A DNA stretch of 64,000 nucleotides from positions 144,608,439 through 144,672,438 of the forward strand of contig NC_050100.1 in NCBI RefSeq assembly GCF_902167145.1, given 5' to 3'. Shown one piece after another: positions 10,976 through 20,594 of this stretch. A model generated the notes under the pieces. That model searched no databases, was not told where the DNA came from, and saw only the letters and a program-made list of their open reading frames with translations. Positions within the stretch are counted from its first letter, which is position 1. Every line of letters starts with the position of its first letter. The DNA comes from Zea mays. Its lineage: Eukaryota > Streptophyta > Magnoliopsida > Poales > Poaceae. The translations under genes were made by a program, and so were the position numbers.

Positions 10976-13889
10976 TTACAAGATTTTCTCTAGAACTTTT
11001 TTAGCAAGGTCTTCAGCTTTGACATCATTGAGCTTCGGATCATCTGAGCTTCGGATCACCTGTCAAGCTTCGACTCTTGTTTCTCAGCATCGTCATCCTG
11101 TACATATTAAAACGGTATGAGAGAAGTGCAGAGTTCAAGAAGAAGGTAAAGTAACAGGCACAATTTTTTTACCGGCTTAAGGTGGCTTCGAGCTTCGTCG
11201 CCAGCCATTTTTCGCCCGCCTTTTACCCATATTTGAGTTATGAATCTATTTCCTATACTCCGAGCTAGGCTAGGGATATCAATTAAATCTACCAGTGATA
11301 AGCTAAAATTGGGTCTGTTAACAATATTTCCATGTGTGCAGCCAGATTTCATGAAGGCAGCAGCTGTGCCCCGAGAAGCTAGCAGAGCGCAGAAATCTAC
11401 GTTCCAGCTATAACTTCGTCAAGTGCATCAACTTCGCCCTCAATGTGTTCGAAGGTTTCCGGCAGGTTTTCAACCGAAGGACTGAATTTCTCAGTGCTGG
11501 CTCCAATCGAGTTGAAACCTGCTTTAGCCGCTGCAGGCACTGGTTGCCGAAGTCTACGCATTTTTCTTGAAGTTCTTTCAGCGATTTCCGCAAATTTGAA
11601 TTTTTCTCAGCTTCAGCTTCGAGTTTGGCTTCAAAATTTTTCTTCTCCATGGAGAGTTCACTATTCAATCTAGCAATTTCAGCCTGGGCCTCCACCAGTG
11701 AACCTTCCATGGTTTGAAGTACGAAGTCTTTTTTTCTCGAGGGTAGCCTCATGGTCTTTAATCATTTTCTCCAGGCCCTCAATTATAATTTTGTTCTTTT
11801 TGTCCTCGAGGTCTTGTTGCATCTTCAGGACTTTGCTCAGCAGTAAGCTCTGATAAAATAAGCTTCATCAGAAAACAATCTCCATATCAAAGCAATAAAA
11901 AGTTAAGAATTTTACTTTAAAGTTAGCATAAAATAGGCTACCGGCGATATGCTGCCACCGGTACCTGCTGAGGTCTGCCTCAACCTTCGGGAAGCCAACA
12001 CTCTTCGATAGAGTGCCGACAACCTTCGCCCCAGTGTGATCCCGAAGGCATCCTAAGCTTTCTTCGTTGACTCCCCCGAAGAGTAACGCACCTGGTCTGT
12101 ACCCGCAAGATATAGCATACTCTTTCAGTTCTTCTTTTTCAGCCTTTGACAATTCTTGCCCAAGTATATCTTGGAAATTGAAGTCCTCTTCTTCCGAAAT
12201 ATCCTCGGCTTTCTCCTTTCCTTTTCCAGCCACTGTGCCTGGGATCTCTTCAGCAGCTGCAGCAGCTTCTTCTGTGGCCGCATCCAGAATCATGGTATCA
12301 ATTTCAGAGAGTGTGGCCTCTAGCTTTACATCTTCAGCGGTTTCACCTTCAGCACTTTCGGCTTCAGCGGGTGCAGCTTCGGCAGCAGCAGTGCTCTCAA
12401 TAGCTGGAGTTTTTGATGCCGATACCAGCGGCGGTGTCTGCTCGATAACTTCAACTACATGAATAATTCTTCGTTTTTTTGGCTCATCTGGCTTCTTCGC
12501 CACCGAAGGCTCCTTTTCCTTCTGAAAAAGCTTCGTCAGATGTGGCCCTAGTGGACTTAGCTTGACAGGCAAAGATTCAGTCATTACCTTTAAAATTTCT
12601 TCCACATCGGCAGCAGGAGGTGTTGAAGGAGCTTCATCCTCAGTATCAGTCGTTTTTTGCTTCGAAGCCGCAGCTTTCTTTTTCTTCGAAGCAGCTATCT
12701 TTGGCTCAGGGCTTAATTTTCTTTTCTTCAAAGTTTCTTCATCCTTTTTCACCAATTTAGCAGCTTCTTTATCCAGGACGCTAGCAACTCTTTTCCTCTT
12801 TTCTCCTTCGGCACCTCTGTCCAATCACTCATAGTCAGGATACTCAAAATTCAAGGCATCCATCACCCGGTTCAACCTTCGCTTCGGTCGTGTGCCGAAG
12901 GCTGCAGTCATTAATTGATTGTCTTTTTAGAATAGTTGCCAAGGATCTCGTTGCACATAACTTCAATCGTGTCTAACCATTCTTGGCAAGTTTCTTTCAA
13001 AGTTGGGAATACTCTAAAAGCTAAGAATTCTTGCACCAGATCCCTAGTACCAATGTGCTCCGCCATAACTCGAAATTCGCCTAGTGCAACTTGGCATGGA
13101 CTCTTCGGTTTCATGTCGCACCGGGGCCTAGTCTCTCCGAAGATTAATTCTAATGGGCTTTGAACCAGTTTCTCCTTTTTCTCATCAACTTTGACATAAA
13201 ACCATTCAATCTTCCAGCCAGCAGACCATTTGGTATGGTAGCTGATAACAGGAGACTTTGCATCTTTGCGTTAAGCAAAATTGTAGCAGCCGAAGTTCTC
13301 GTGCAGCCCATCTTCTCTAGCTTTTGTCTGATAATGAAGCTCATGTGCCTGGCAGAAGCCTTCGGCAAGCGGTTCTGCCCCTGGCTTCAGAGAGCCCAGA
13401 TGTAGACGCTAAGCCTAGCGATGGCGTTAAGAGTTAGCTGATGAAGATAAATCCCAAACTTCTCTAAAACATACACAATTATCTCATTCAAAGGAAATCT
13501 TAATCCTACTTTAAAGAAGCTTTTAAAGACTACAACCTCATCCTTTTCTGGCTTCGGAGTAATTTCATCTCCGCCAAAGCGAATCAGCTTCTTTTTGGCT
13601 TCACTGAAATAGCCTAACTTCATCAACTTAGGCATATCATCATCGATAACAGTGGACCTCCCAAACTCTAGGTGGCTGGGTTTAGATGGCATGGCACTGT
13701 AATGATCTTCAGATTCACCTTCCTCAGCATCAACCTGCTCAGCTTCAGTGGCAGGTGCACCTTCGTCAGAAACATCCTCCGACACTACCAGCCCCGACCG
13801 TTTCATCACTTCAGAAATCGGAGTGGTTTCAGGGCTTTGGCTTCTTCTCCGTCACGTGTAACCCTAGCAGTGGAACGTACCCTTGCCAT
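10976..13889 (-). pseudogene. Antisense gene of the nested Tat element, with introns
   Basis: The ATG is at 13889 (MARVRSTARV…) and the probable stop at 10978-10976. The protein has an acidic N-terminal part, a conserved domain around GLRFPLNE … HQLTPNAIARLSV (the region I associate with Pfam Transposase_28, 'putative gypsy type transposon'), basic patches (KKRKLSPEPK), an Ala/Glu-rich part, a coiled coil and a C-terminal block (DIPSLARSIGNRFITQIW). Two short GT-AG introns fit at 11915-11850 and 11172-11098, at the same places as in the relative at 15568-18570. A frameshift lies between the start and 13809, another near 13390-13368, and stops occur elsewhere. It is not a known enzyme. Function is unknown. 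Confidence 0.8.
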
Positions 13890-14090
13890 TTGATGATGAA
13901 TTCCTCACAATTTTTGATGAAGTTGTTAACTTTTTTAATTTTCCCGAAGCTCTTCCTCTTGTGACGAAGCAAAACCAACAGCGGTGCTTTGGTTGAGTGC
14001 GATGAACAAGCTTCGGCTATGGTCAAATTTTTGGTAGCAAAATAGTGCAATAGCAATGAATGTTGTGGTAATTTCACACCTACCTGTCTG

Positions 14091-14099
14091 TTTATAAAG
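14091..14099 (-). promoter_or_regulatory. TATA-like box of the antisense gene
   Basis: The minus strand reads CTTTATAAACAGACAGG about 200 bases before the antisense ATG. The related element has CACTATATAAACAGACAGG at the matching place (15383-15390). Conservation of TATA box plus the CAGACAGG that follows supports a real promoter; transcription is inferred. Confidence 0.6.
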
Positions 14100-14377
14100 T
14101 GCTGCAGGTGGGAAGGTGAATCGCTAAGTCTTCCGCAACGGACGAACAGTCGCCCGCACCCACTGAATGGTGGGCCACAGAACCCGAGAAGGTGAATCGC
14201 CAGGACGCGTGTACCCGCCTCATAGTGGGGCCACCTCACGCTTGGAATATTTTAATCGTTTCTCAGCAACGAGCTTAGGGAAGGTGTTTTTCGGACCTTC
14301 GGCATTCCGAAGCCTAGGATTTTTTTTCACGGATCAAGCTCGTTACGAAAAACGATCTAGCACCACGAAGGGGCTAC

Positions 14378-14980
14378 TGTTGGGGGTATGCTTCGTTGCC
14401 GAAGATCCTGTAAGAAGAAACACCTTCGGCAGATCCTCTCAAAAGCAGTGCCGAAGCTATCATCCATAAAGCTTCGGCATAGTGGCATGTCTCAAGACGA
14501 AGGACTGCACCGACTTAAAGATGAAATGACCGATTGATCCATGAGAGTATGTGTCATAATTGTAATCTTTTGTAAAGGGCATGAATGTAATATCTCACAG
14601 GCTGTGCCCTATGCCTATAAATAGATGAACAGTACCCCCGTACTGTTCACGCTGGCTTGTATTCACTCACACGTCACACTCGGATTCACACCTTCTGTCA
14701 AGCCGAAGGTATAAATGTAATTCAATATTATTCATGTTTATTCATGATTATATAATAAAAATGTCTGAATAATATCATATGATTATTCATGTTTTTATGT
14801 GTCATATGATCATGCTTTCCATTGTATATTGAGATGATGAAGGTACGTCCTTCATGACTTTCGTCTGAAGATCATTATATCCTAAGGGAAATAATGCTTC
14901 GAAGGACGAAAGGTCTTTAATCATTAACTTTTGTGTTGCCTTGTTCTTAATTCATAGCATTTGAGAACAAGTCCCCAACA
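14378..14980 (+). repeat. 3' LTR of the nested Tat element
   Basis: It has the same length (603 bp) as the 5' LTR, starts TGTTGGGGG and ends CCCCAACA. It follows a polypurine tract. Confidence 0.93.
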
Positions 14981-15182
14981 ATGACTATGACTCAAACTAT
15001 CACGGACTATGTAGTATTTTCCTCTTTAAGTCGGTGCCACCTTCGTCTCAAGCGTGTCATCATGCCGAAGCTCTTTTAGTAACAGCTTCGGCATACATCT
15101 TCATGTCACGCCTGCTTGCATAGTATCTTTCCGAAGGTGTTTTTGCTTAGAGGACCTTCGATGGAGAAGAAGGCCCCTAATA
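14981..15182 (-). repeat. 3' LTR, proximal part of the minus-strand Tat element
   Basis: This continues the split LTR and matches 24836-25035. The LTR start has decayed: TATTAGGGGCC where the other copy has TGTTGGGGGCC. The minus-strand polypurine tract (cacgaaggggctac) lies just beyond at about 15196-15183. Confidence 0.85.
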
Positions 15183-15382
15183 GTAGCCCCTTCGTGGTGC
15201 TAGATTGTTTTTCGTAACGAGCTCGATCCGCAAAAAACTCGAAGGCTTCGGAATGCCGAAGGTCCGAAAAACACCTTCCCTGAGCTCGTTGCCGAGAAAC
15301 GATTATAATATTCCAGGCGCTGAGTGGAACACCGTTCAGCCAGTGCAGGCGAAGTGTCGGTTCGCCTTCCCACCTGCAGCAC

Positions 15383-15390
15383 TATATAAA
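15383..15390 (+). promoter_or_regulatory. TATA box of the antisense gene
   Basis: TATATAAA lies 178 bases before the ATG at 15568 and is followed by CAGACAGG, as in the matching promoter at 14091-14099. It reads away from the element's own sense strand. Confidence 0.62.
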
Positions 15391-15567
15391 CAGACAGGTT
15401 GGTGAAGAGTTACCACAACATTCATTGTCATTGCACAGTTGTGTTGTTAAAAAATTTAACCATAGCCGAAGCTTTGTGTGCTGCGCCTTGAAGCGAACGT
15501 TTTCATCGTTTAAGGTTAACTTCGTCAAACGGGTTAGCTTCGTCAAACTGCAGAAAAATCCATCAAA

Positions 15568-18500
15568 ATGGCCAAAATGCGATCAACTGCAAGGGTGTCT
15601 CGTGAGGGAGAAGAAACCGTGGTCGCTGGGACAACACCAATTTCAGAAGTCATGGAACGATCAGGTCTAGTTGTGAAAGAGGGAACTATTGACGAAGGTA
15701 CTCCTGATGCCGAAGCTGAACAGACTGTTATTGAAGGAGAAAATGTTGATGAAGATGAAGAAGATTATAGTATTTTGATCCCCACAAAGCCCAGCCATTT
15801 AGATTTTGAGAAATCTACTGTGTCCGAAGACGACATGCCCATGATGATGAAACTGGGCTATTTTGGAGAAGCTGAAAGCAAACTTGTTCGATTCGCTGGA
15901 GAAGAAACTACCCCAGTGCCGAAGAAGGATGAAGTTGCGGTTTTCAAGAGCTTCTTCAGAGCGGGGTTGTGATTCCCCTGAATGAGATGATAGGGGAAGT
16001 CCTAAAAAATTTCGAAATATACATTCATCAGCTGACTCCTAACGCTACCATTAGGCTCAGTGTCTTCATCTGGGCCCTCCGAAGCCAAGGAATGAGCCCA
16101 GATGCCGAAGCGTTCTGCCGAGTGCACGAGCTGCACTATCAGACAAAGGCCAGGGCAGATGGTCTTCACAAAAATTTTGGTTGTTACAATTTTACGTATT
16201 GCAAGGATACGAAGGCACCAGTCCTGAGCTACCGTACAAAGTGGCCAACCGGCTGAAAAAATGAATGGTTCTATATTAAGGCTCATGAGAAAAAGAGAGA
16301 GAAGCTGATGACCATGGTCATGAGCGCGCTGTCTTTAAACTTCGAAATGACCAGGCCCCTGTGCAACATGCAACTGGGGTCGCCATGCCAGCTGGCCGAA
16401 GTAGAGTTCTGAGTGGTGGCCGAGCCAATCAGTACCAGGGACCTGGTGCAGAAATATCTGGCCAACCGGACATATCCAACGTCAAGTGGCTGGGGAATGC
16501 CGAAGATGAAAGAAACGAAGCAGAAGCATGAACTTGTTCGACTAGCTTATCGTTTCAAGTTTGAAAAACAATTCAAAAAGCCGTGCAAAGAGTGGCTGGA
16601 CATGATCGAGATGATGTGTAATGAAATACTTGGAAATTATACCAAAAAGGAAGACCAACTGATGACCGCAGCCTTCGGCACCCGACCCAAACAAAGGTTG
16701 AACTGGGTGATGGATGCCTTGAAATTTGAATATCCTGATTATGAAAGGCTTGATAAAGGTGTCGAAGGTGTGAAAAGAAAGAGAATTGTCAGTATTCTGA
16801 GTAGGCAAGCTGCTAGAATGGTAAAGGAGGATGAAAAAGCTTCAAAGAAAAGAAAATCCACTCCTGAGCCGAAGGCTGCTGCTTCGAAGAAGAGGAAGGC
16901 TGAAAGTCTAGAGTCGAAGATAACCGAGGCAGCAGAGGAGACTCCTTCGACGCCTCCTGCTATCGAAATATTAGAAATTTTAAAGGTAATGACTGAATCT
17001 TTACCCATCAAGCTGCTAAGTCCTCTAGGGCTAGAACTGACAAAACTTTTACAGAAGAAGGATGAGCCTTCGGCTACAAAGAAGGCGGATGGGCAGAAAA
17101 ATGAAGAATCATTACTGTTATGCAAGCCATTGAACGGACTCCACCGTTAGCCTCGGCATCCAAAATAACACCCATTGTAAGCGCCGAGGCCATTGCCGAA
17201 GCTAATACCTCTGCCGAAGATGCCAACCTTGAGAGTACACTGTCTAGATTTCATAAAATGCTCTCGGATATGGCTGCAGAAGAAACAGCTGCGGCTGCAG
17301 AGAAGGTCATGGCCACAGTGCCTAACAAAGGGAAAAAGATTGCCAATGCTGCTTCAGAAGAAAAGGACTTCGACCTTCGGAACCTGGTTGGTCAAGAATT
17401 ATCCGAGGCTGAAAATAAGGAGCTACAGGAGTATGGGATATCCTGTGCCTACCAGCCAGGAGCTATGCTCTTTGGTGGAATCGACGAAGGAGCCTTAGGA
17501 TGCATTCACGACCGCGTCGGGGCAAAGATAATCGGCACTCTATCGAAGAGTGTAGGTTTCCCGAAGCTTGAAGATGATATCAGCGGCTACCGGCAACAAC
17601 ATATCGTGGGCAGTTTGTTTTATTCCAACTTCAAGGTAAAATTCTTTTGTCTGAATTTCTTTTATTTTTGTGATGAAGCATGGTTTTCTGATGTCGACTT
17701 ATTTCTACAGAGTATGCTGCTAAGTAAGACACTAAGAATGCAATAAGACCTCGAAGACAAGAAGAACAAAATCATAATCGAGGGCTTGGAAAACAAAATT
17801 GAAGACTATGAAGCTTCTTTTGAGAAGAAAGACTTCCTGCTTCAGGCAACAGAGGGTTCCCTCGTGTAACTTCATACTGAAAATGCCAGATTAAACGAGG
17901 AGCTTCTCCAGGCTCAAGAAACTTTAAAGAAAAATTCAGAACGCTTCGAGCAAGAGAAACAAGAACTGCAAACAAAATGCAAAGTCGAAGCTGATAAAAA
18001 TATGAAGCTGCAGTAGTCTTTGAAAGAGCTTCAGAATAAGTGTCTAGAATTCGGTAGCCGTTGCGTGCAACTGTTGAAAAAGGTCTTCAGCTCGGTTGGG
18101 GCCAGCTCCGAAGACATTACCCCTTCGGCTGAAGACATACCAAACACCTTCGAACATATTGAAAATGAAGTTGAGGCGCTTGATGAAGTGATAGCCGGAC
18201 ACAGTGACTTCTGTGCCTTGCTAGCTTCTCGCGGCACAACAGCATTATTTATGAAGGCTATTGCACGCACGCAAAAACGGTAAATAGACCAACCTTCAGT
18301 CTATCTCCAACAGATTTGGTTGATATCCCAGTGAAGCCCGAAGCATCGGGAACATGTTCATAACTCAGATTTGGGCTAAGGGTGGGCGAGAGTTGGCTGG
18401 TGACGAAGCCTGAAACTTTCTTAAGTCGGTATAGAACTTATACCTGATGCTTGCTTTATGTCTTGTAATTTTTCTGTTTTACCTTATACCATTTGTTTAT

Positions 18501-18570
18501 CTGCAGGATGGTGGTGCCGAAGATTGATAATCCGAAGCACGTTCCGAAGGCTATTGAAGCTTCTCTTTAG
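15568..18570 (+). pseudogene. Antisense gene of the minus-strand Tat element, with introns
   Basis: The ATG at 15568 gives MAKMRSTARV. The protein continues through an acidic region, the conserved domain (NEMIGEVL … IHQLTPNATIRLSVFIWALRSQG), a WLDMIEMMCNEILGNY block, basic NLS-like runs (KKRKSTPEPK) and an acidic/Ala region up to an intron at 17636-17710 (GTAAAATTC…TTTCTACAG). The next exon encodes a coiled coil, with stops at 17742, 17867 and 18014, and a second intron fits at 18429-18506. Other defects are TGA at 15970, a frameshift just after it, and a stop near 16254. Both introns match those of the nested relative. It is read antisense to this element's pol. Confidence 0.82.
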
Positions 18571-18984
18571 GCCTGCCTTTGTAGAGCTTAGTAACATTTG
18601 TATTAACTTTGTAGAAAAAACTGTAATCTAGGATTGAACAATGCTATGTATAACTGTCCATACCTTGTAATATATTTTTACCTTTTCATCCATATACAAG
18701 TTGCTTTGCTGTGGACGAAACTTGTATTTTTAGAGGCGAAGGCGAAAAACACCTTCCCTTCTTTTCGTACACAATGAAGCATGCTGTTGCGTCACATGTA
18801 TACGTTTGAAACGAAGCTTCTTTGTGTTCATCGAAGCACTGTCGTCGAAGATGGAGTATTTCTGTTCATGCTTCATGTTATGATGATGATGATCCTACAA
18901 ATGTCCAAATGAATGTGTATGAATGGAATGAATGATGTAATGTAATGTGCAAATGAATGTCCCGAACACACACGAAGCCACACC

Positions 18985-19335
18985 CAGACTCTGCATCCCC
19001 TTAGGAACGACTTTGGAGTCTTAAGCTCTGCATCCCCATAGGAACGACTTTGGAGCTTCTTCACCTTATATTTTGGTGGCATTTAAGCTCTACATCCCCT
19101 TAGGAACGACTTTGGAGCTTCTTCACCTTCTATTTCGGTGGTATTTAAGCTCTGCATCTCCTTAGGAACGACTTTGGAGCTTCTTCACCTTCTATTTTAG
19201 TGGTATTTGGCTCTGCATTCCCTTAGGAACGACTTCTGAGCTTCGGAACTTACGTTGCGCTCACCTAGGAACGACTTTTTGTAGCTTCGTCATGCTCTAC
19301 ATCCCCTTAGGGATGACTTTCGAGCTTCTCCCTAT
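18985..19335 (+). repeat. Tandem repeats at the convergent gene ends
   Basis: About six units of roughly 60 bases share the core GCATCCCCTTAGGAACGAC and TTTGGAGCTTCTTCACCTT. The core is the reverse complement of the core in the array at 53127-53425. It sits between the antisense gene's end (18570) and the pol end (19525). Confidence 0.82.
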
Positions 19336-19682
19336 TTTCTTTTTGCACTTGATGGTGCAAGCAGTGATTTTACATATTACATCTTTGGGGGATTTTGGCC
19401 CTTGTATTGCATAGGGCTAAATAAGAATGAAAAAATTACAAGTTATGGCCCCATTAAAAACCTTTCTCTCCTCCTGAAAGGAAAAGGGTGCCATAGAAAA
19501 AGAATGAAAAAAGATTACATCAAATTACACATAGTATCGTCGAAGCTCATCCGCATTCCAAGATCTGGGTATGTCGTTGTCGTCCATATCCTTTAATCTG
19601 TAAGAACCGGGTCTTGACGAAGATACTACTAGAAAAGGACCTTCCCACTTCAGTTGTAAATTGCCCACTGTATCTGAGTTGG

Positions 19683-19985
19683 TGTGATATCCTAGCCCCT
19701 GGGATGGGATATCCTAGCCCAAGGGTTAATAGAATTAATAGAGTATCCATACCAACAAGGTGCATCTTCTTTTTCGGAAGCCTATCTCGAAAGAACCTCC
19801 AAGTTAAGCGTGCTTGGCTTAGAGCAATTTGGGATGAGTGACCGATTGGGAAGTTTTCTGGGGTGCGCATGAGTGAGGACAAAGTGCGCATGAAAGACTT
19901 GTGTTGGTCTGTGGGGAAAATATATGATCCTAGAGAGCTGCCAGGAGTAAGTACCGCCGGTCCAAAGATTGGATGGGGTGTTACA
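19683..19985 (+). repeat. 5' LTR of Cassandra
   Basis: This 303-bp repeat runs TGTGATATCC…GGTGTTACA. Its partner is 20283-20594. Confidence 0.9.
19743..19871 (+). other. 5S rRNA-like segment in the Cassandra LTR
   Basis: The core reads CCAAGTTAAGCGTGCTTGG, then a spacer, then GATGAGTGACCG and TTGGGAAGTTTTC. These correspond to the box A/intermediate/box C promoter region of plant 5S rRNA genes. The 5' half is more diverged, with an insertion. A matching segment lies in the other LTR near 20350-20485. This is not a ribosomal gene but may still direct RNA polymerase III; that is inference from the family. Confidence 0.85.
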
Positions 19986-19987
19986 AG

Positions 19988-19999
19988 TGGTATCAGAGC
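19988..19999 (+). other. Primer-binding site of Cassandra
   Basis: TGGTATCAGAGC, complementary to the 3' end of initiator tRNA-Met, lies two bases after the LTR. Confidence 0.85.
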
Positions 20000-20187
20000 C
20001 GACCCTCGAGGTTTCATGGGCGTGTGTGGGCTAGGGGGTTTGGATATATGGTGCATGGCGCATGTGGGCTCGGAGTGGTCACATGGCATGGCATATGACG
20101 ACACTGGACACACAGACATGGCTAAGATGGGAGGTTCCTTGATTGGGGTTGACCGACGAGGACGTCGGTCTTCTAAGGGGGGTGGAT

Positions 20188-20282
20188 TGTGATATCCTGG
20201 CCCCTGGGATGGGATATCTTGGCCCAAGGCTTAATAAAATTAATAGAGTATTCATACCAACAAGGTGCATCTTGGGGTGGAT
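20188..20282 (+). repeat. Partial tandem duplication of the Cassandra 3' LTR start
   Basis: This 95-bp piece begins with the LTR start (TGTGATATCC), runs to GGTGCATCTT, then re-enters a GGGGTGGAT polypurine copy before the full LTR starts again at 20283. It differs from the neighbouring copy at several bases. Confidence 0.8.
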
Positions 20283-20594
20283 TGTGATATCCTAGCCCCT
20301 GGGATGGGATATCCTGGCCCAAGAATTAATAGAATTAATAGAATTAATAGAGTATCCATACCAATAAGGTGCATCTTCTTTTTCGGAAGCCTATCTCGAA
20401 AGAACCTCCAAGTTAAGCGTGTTTGGCTTAGAGCAATTTGGGATGGGTGACCGACTGGGAAGTTTTCTCGGGTGCGCATGAGTGAGGACAAAGCGCGCAC
20501 AAAAGACTTGTGTTGGTCTGTGGGGACAATATTTGATCCTAGAGAGCTGCCAGGAGTAAGTACCGCCGGTCCAGGGATTGGACGGGGTGTTACA
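20283..20594 (+). repeat. 3' LTR of Cassandra
   Basis: It is 312 bp, longer than the 5' copy by one extra 9-bp unit of the AATTAATAG repeat. Confidence 0.9.

Larger units (their letters stand above)
5546..14980 (+). mobile_element. Nested Tat-lineage Ty3/gypsy element, gag-less
   Basis: Its two LTRs are each 603 bp (5546-6148 and 14378-14980). It inserted into the 3' LTR of the minus-strand relative. The target-site duplication is ATGGC at 5541-5545 against ATGAC at 14981-14985, one mismatch. The uninterrupted LTR at 24409-25035 has ATGAC, which shows that the left copy mutated. Order: LTR, primer-binding site, protease-RT-RNase H-integrase, tandem repeat array, antisense gene, TATA-like antisense promoter, polypurine tract (acgaaggggctac, ending 14377), LTR. 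By eye the LTRs differ at about 20 of 603 positions, so the insertion is fairly recent. There is no gag. Confidence 0.93.
19683..20594 (+). mobile_element. Cassandra-type TRIM with 5S-like LTRs
   Basis: It has LTRs of about 303-312 bp starting TGTGATATCC and ending GGTGTTACA, and a non-coding internal region of about 200 bp with a primer-binding site for initiator tRNA-Met and a polypurine tract (aaggggggtggat, 20175-20187). The target-site duplication is GTTGG at 19678-19682 and 20595-20599, perfect. Each LTR carries a 5S rRNA-like segment, the hallmark of Cassandra. It encodes no protein, so it would need enzymes supplied by other elements. It inserted in the integrase tail of the Tat element around it. 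Confidence 0.92.

Noticed and set aside
19743..19871. Possible 5S rRNA gene
   Set aside because: It lies in both LTRs of a TRIM, is diverged in its 5' half and carries an insertion. It is a Cassandra promoter segment and not a ribosomal gene.
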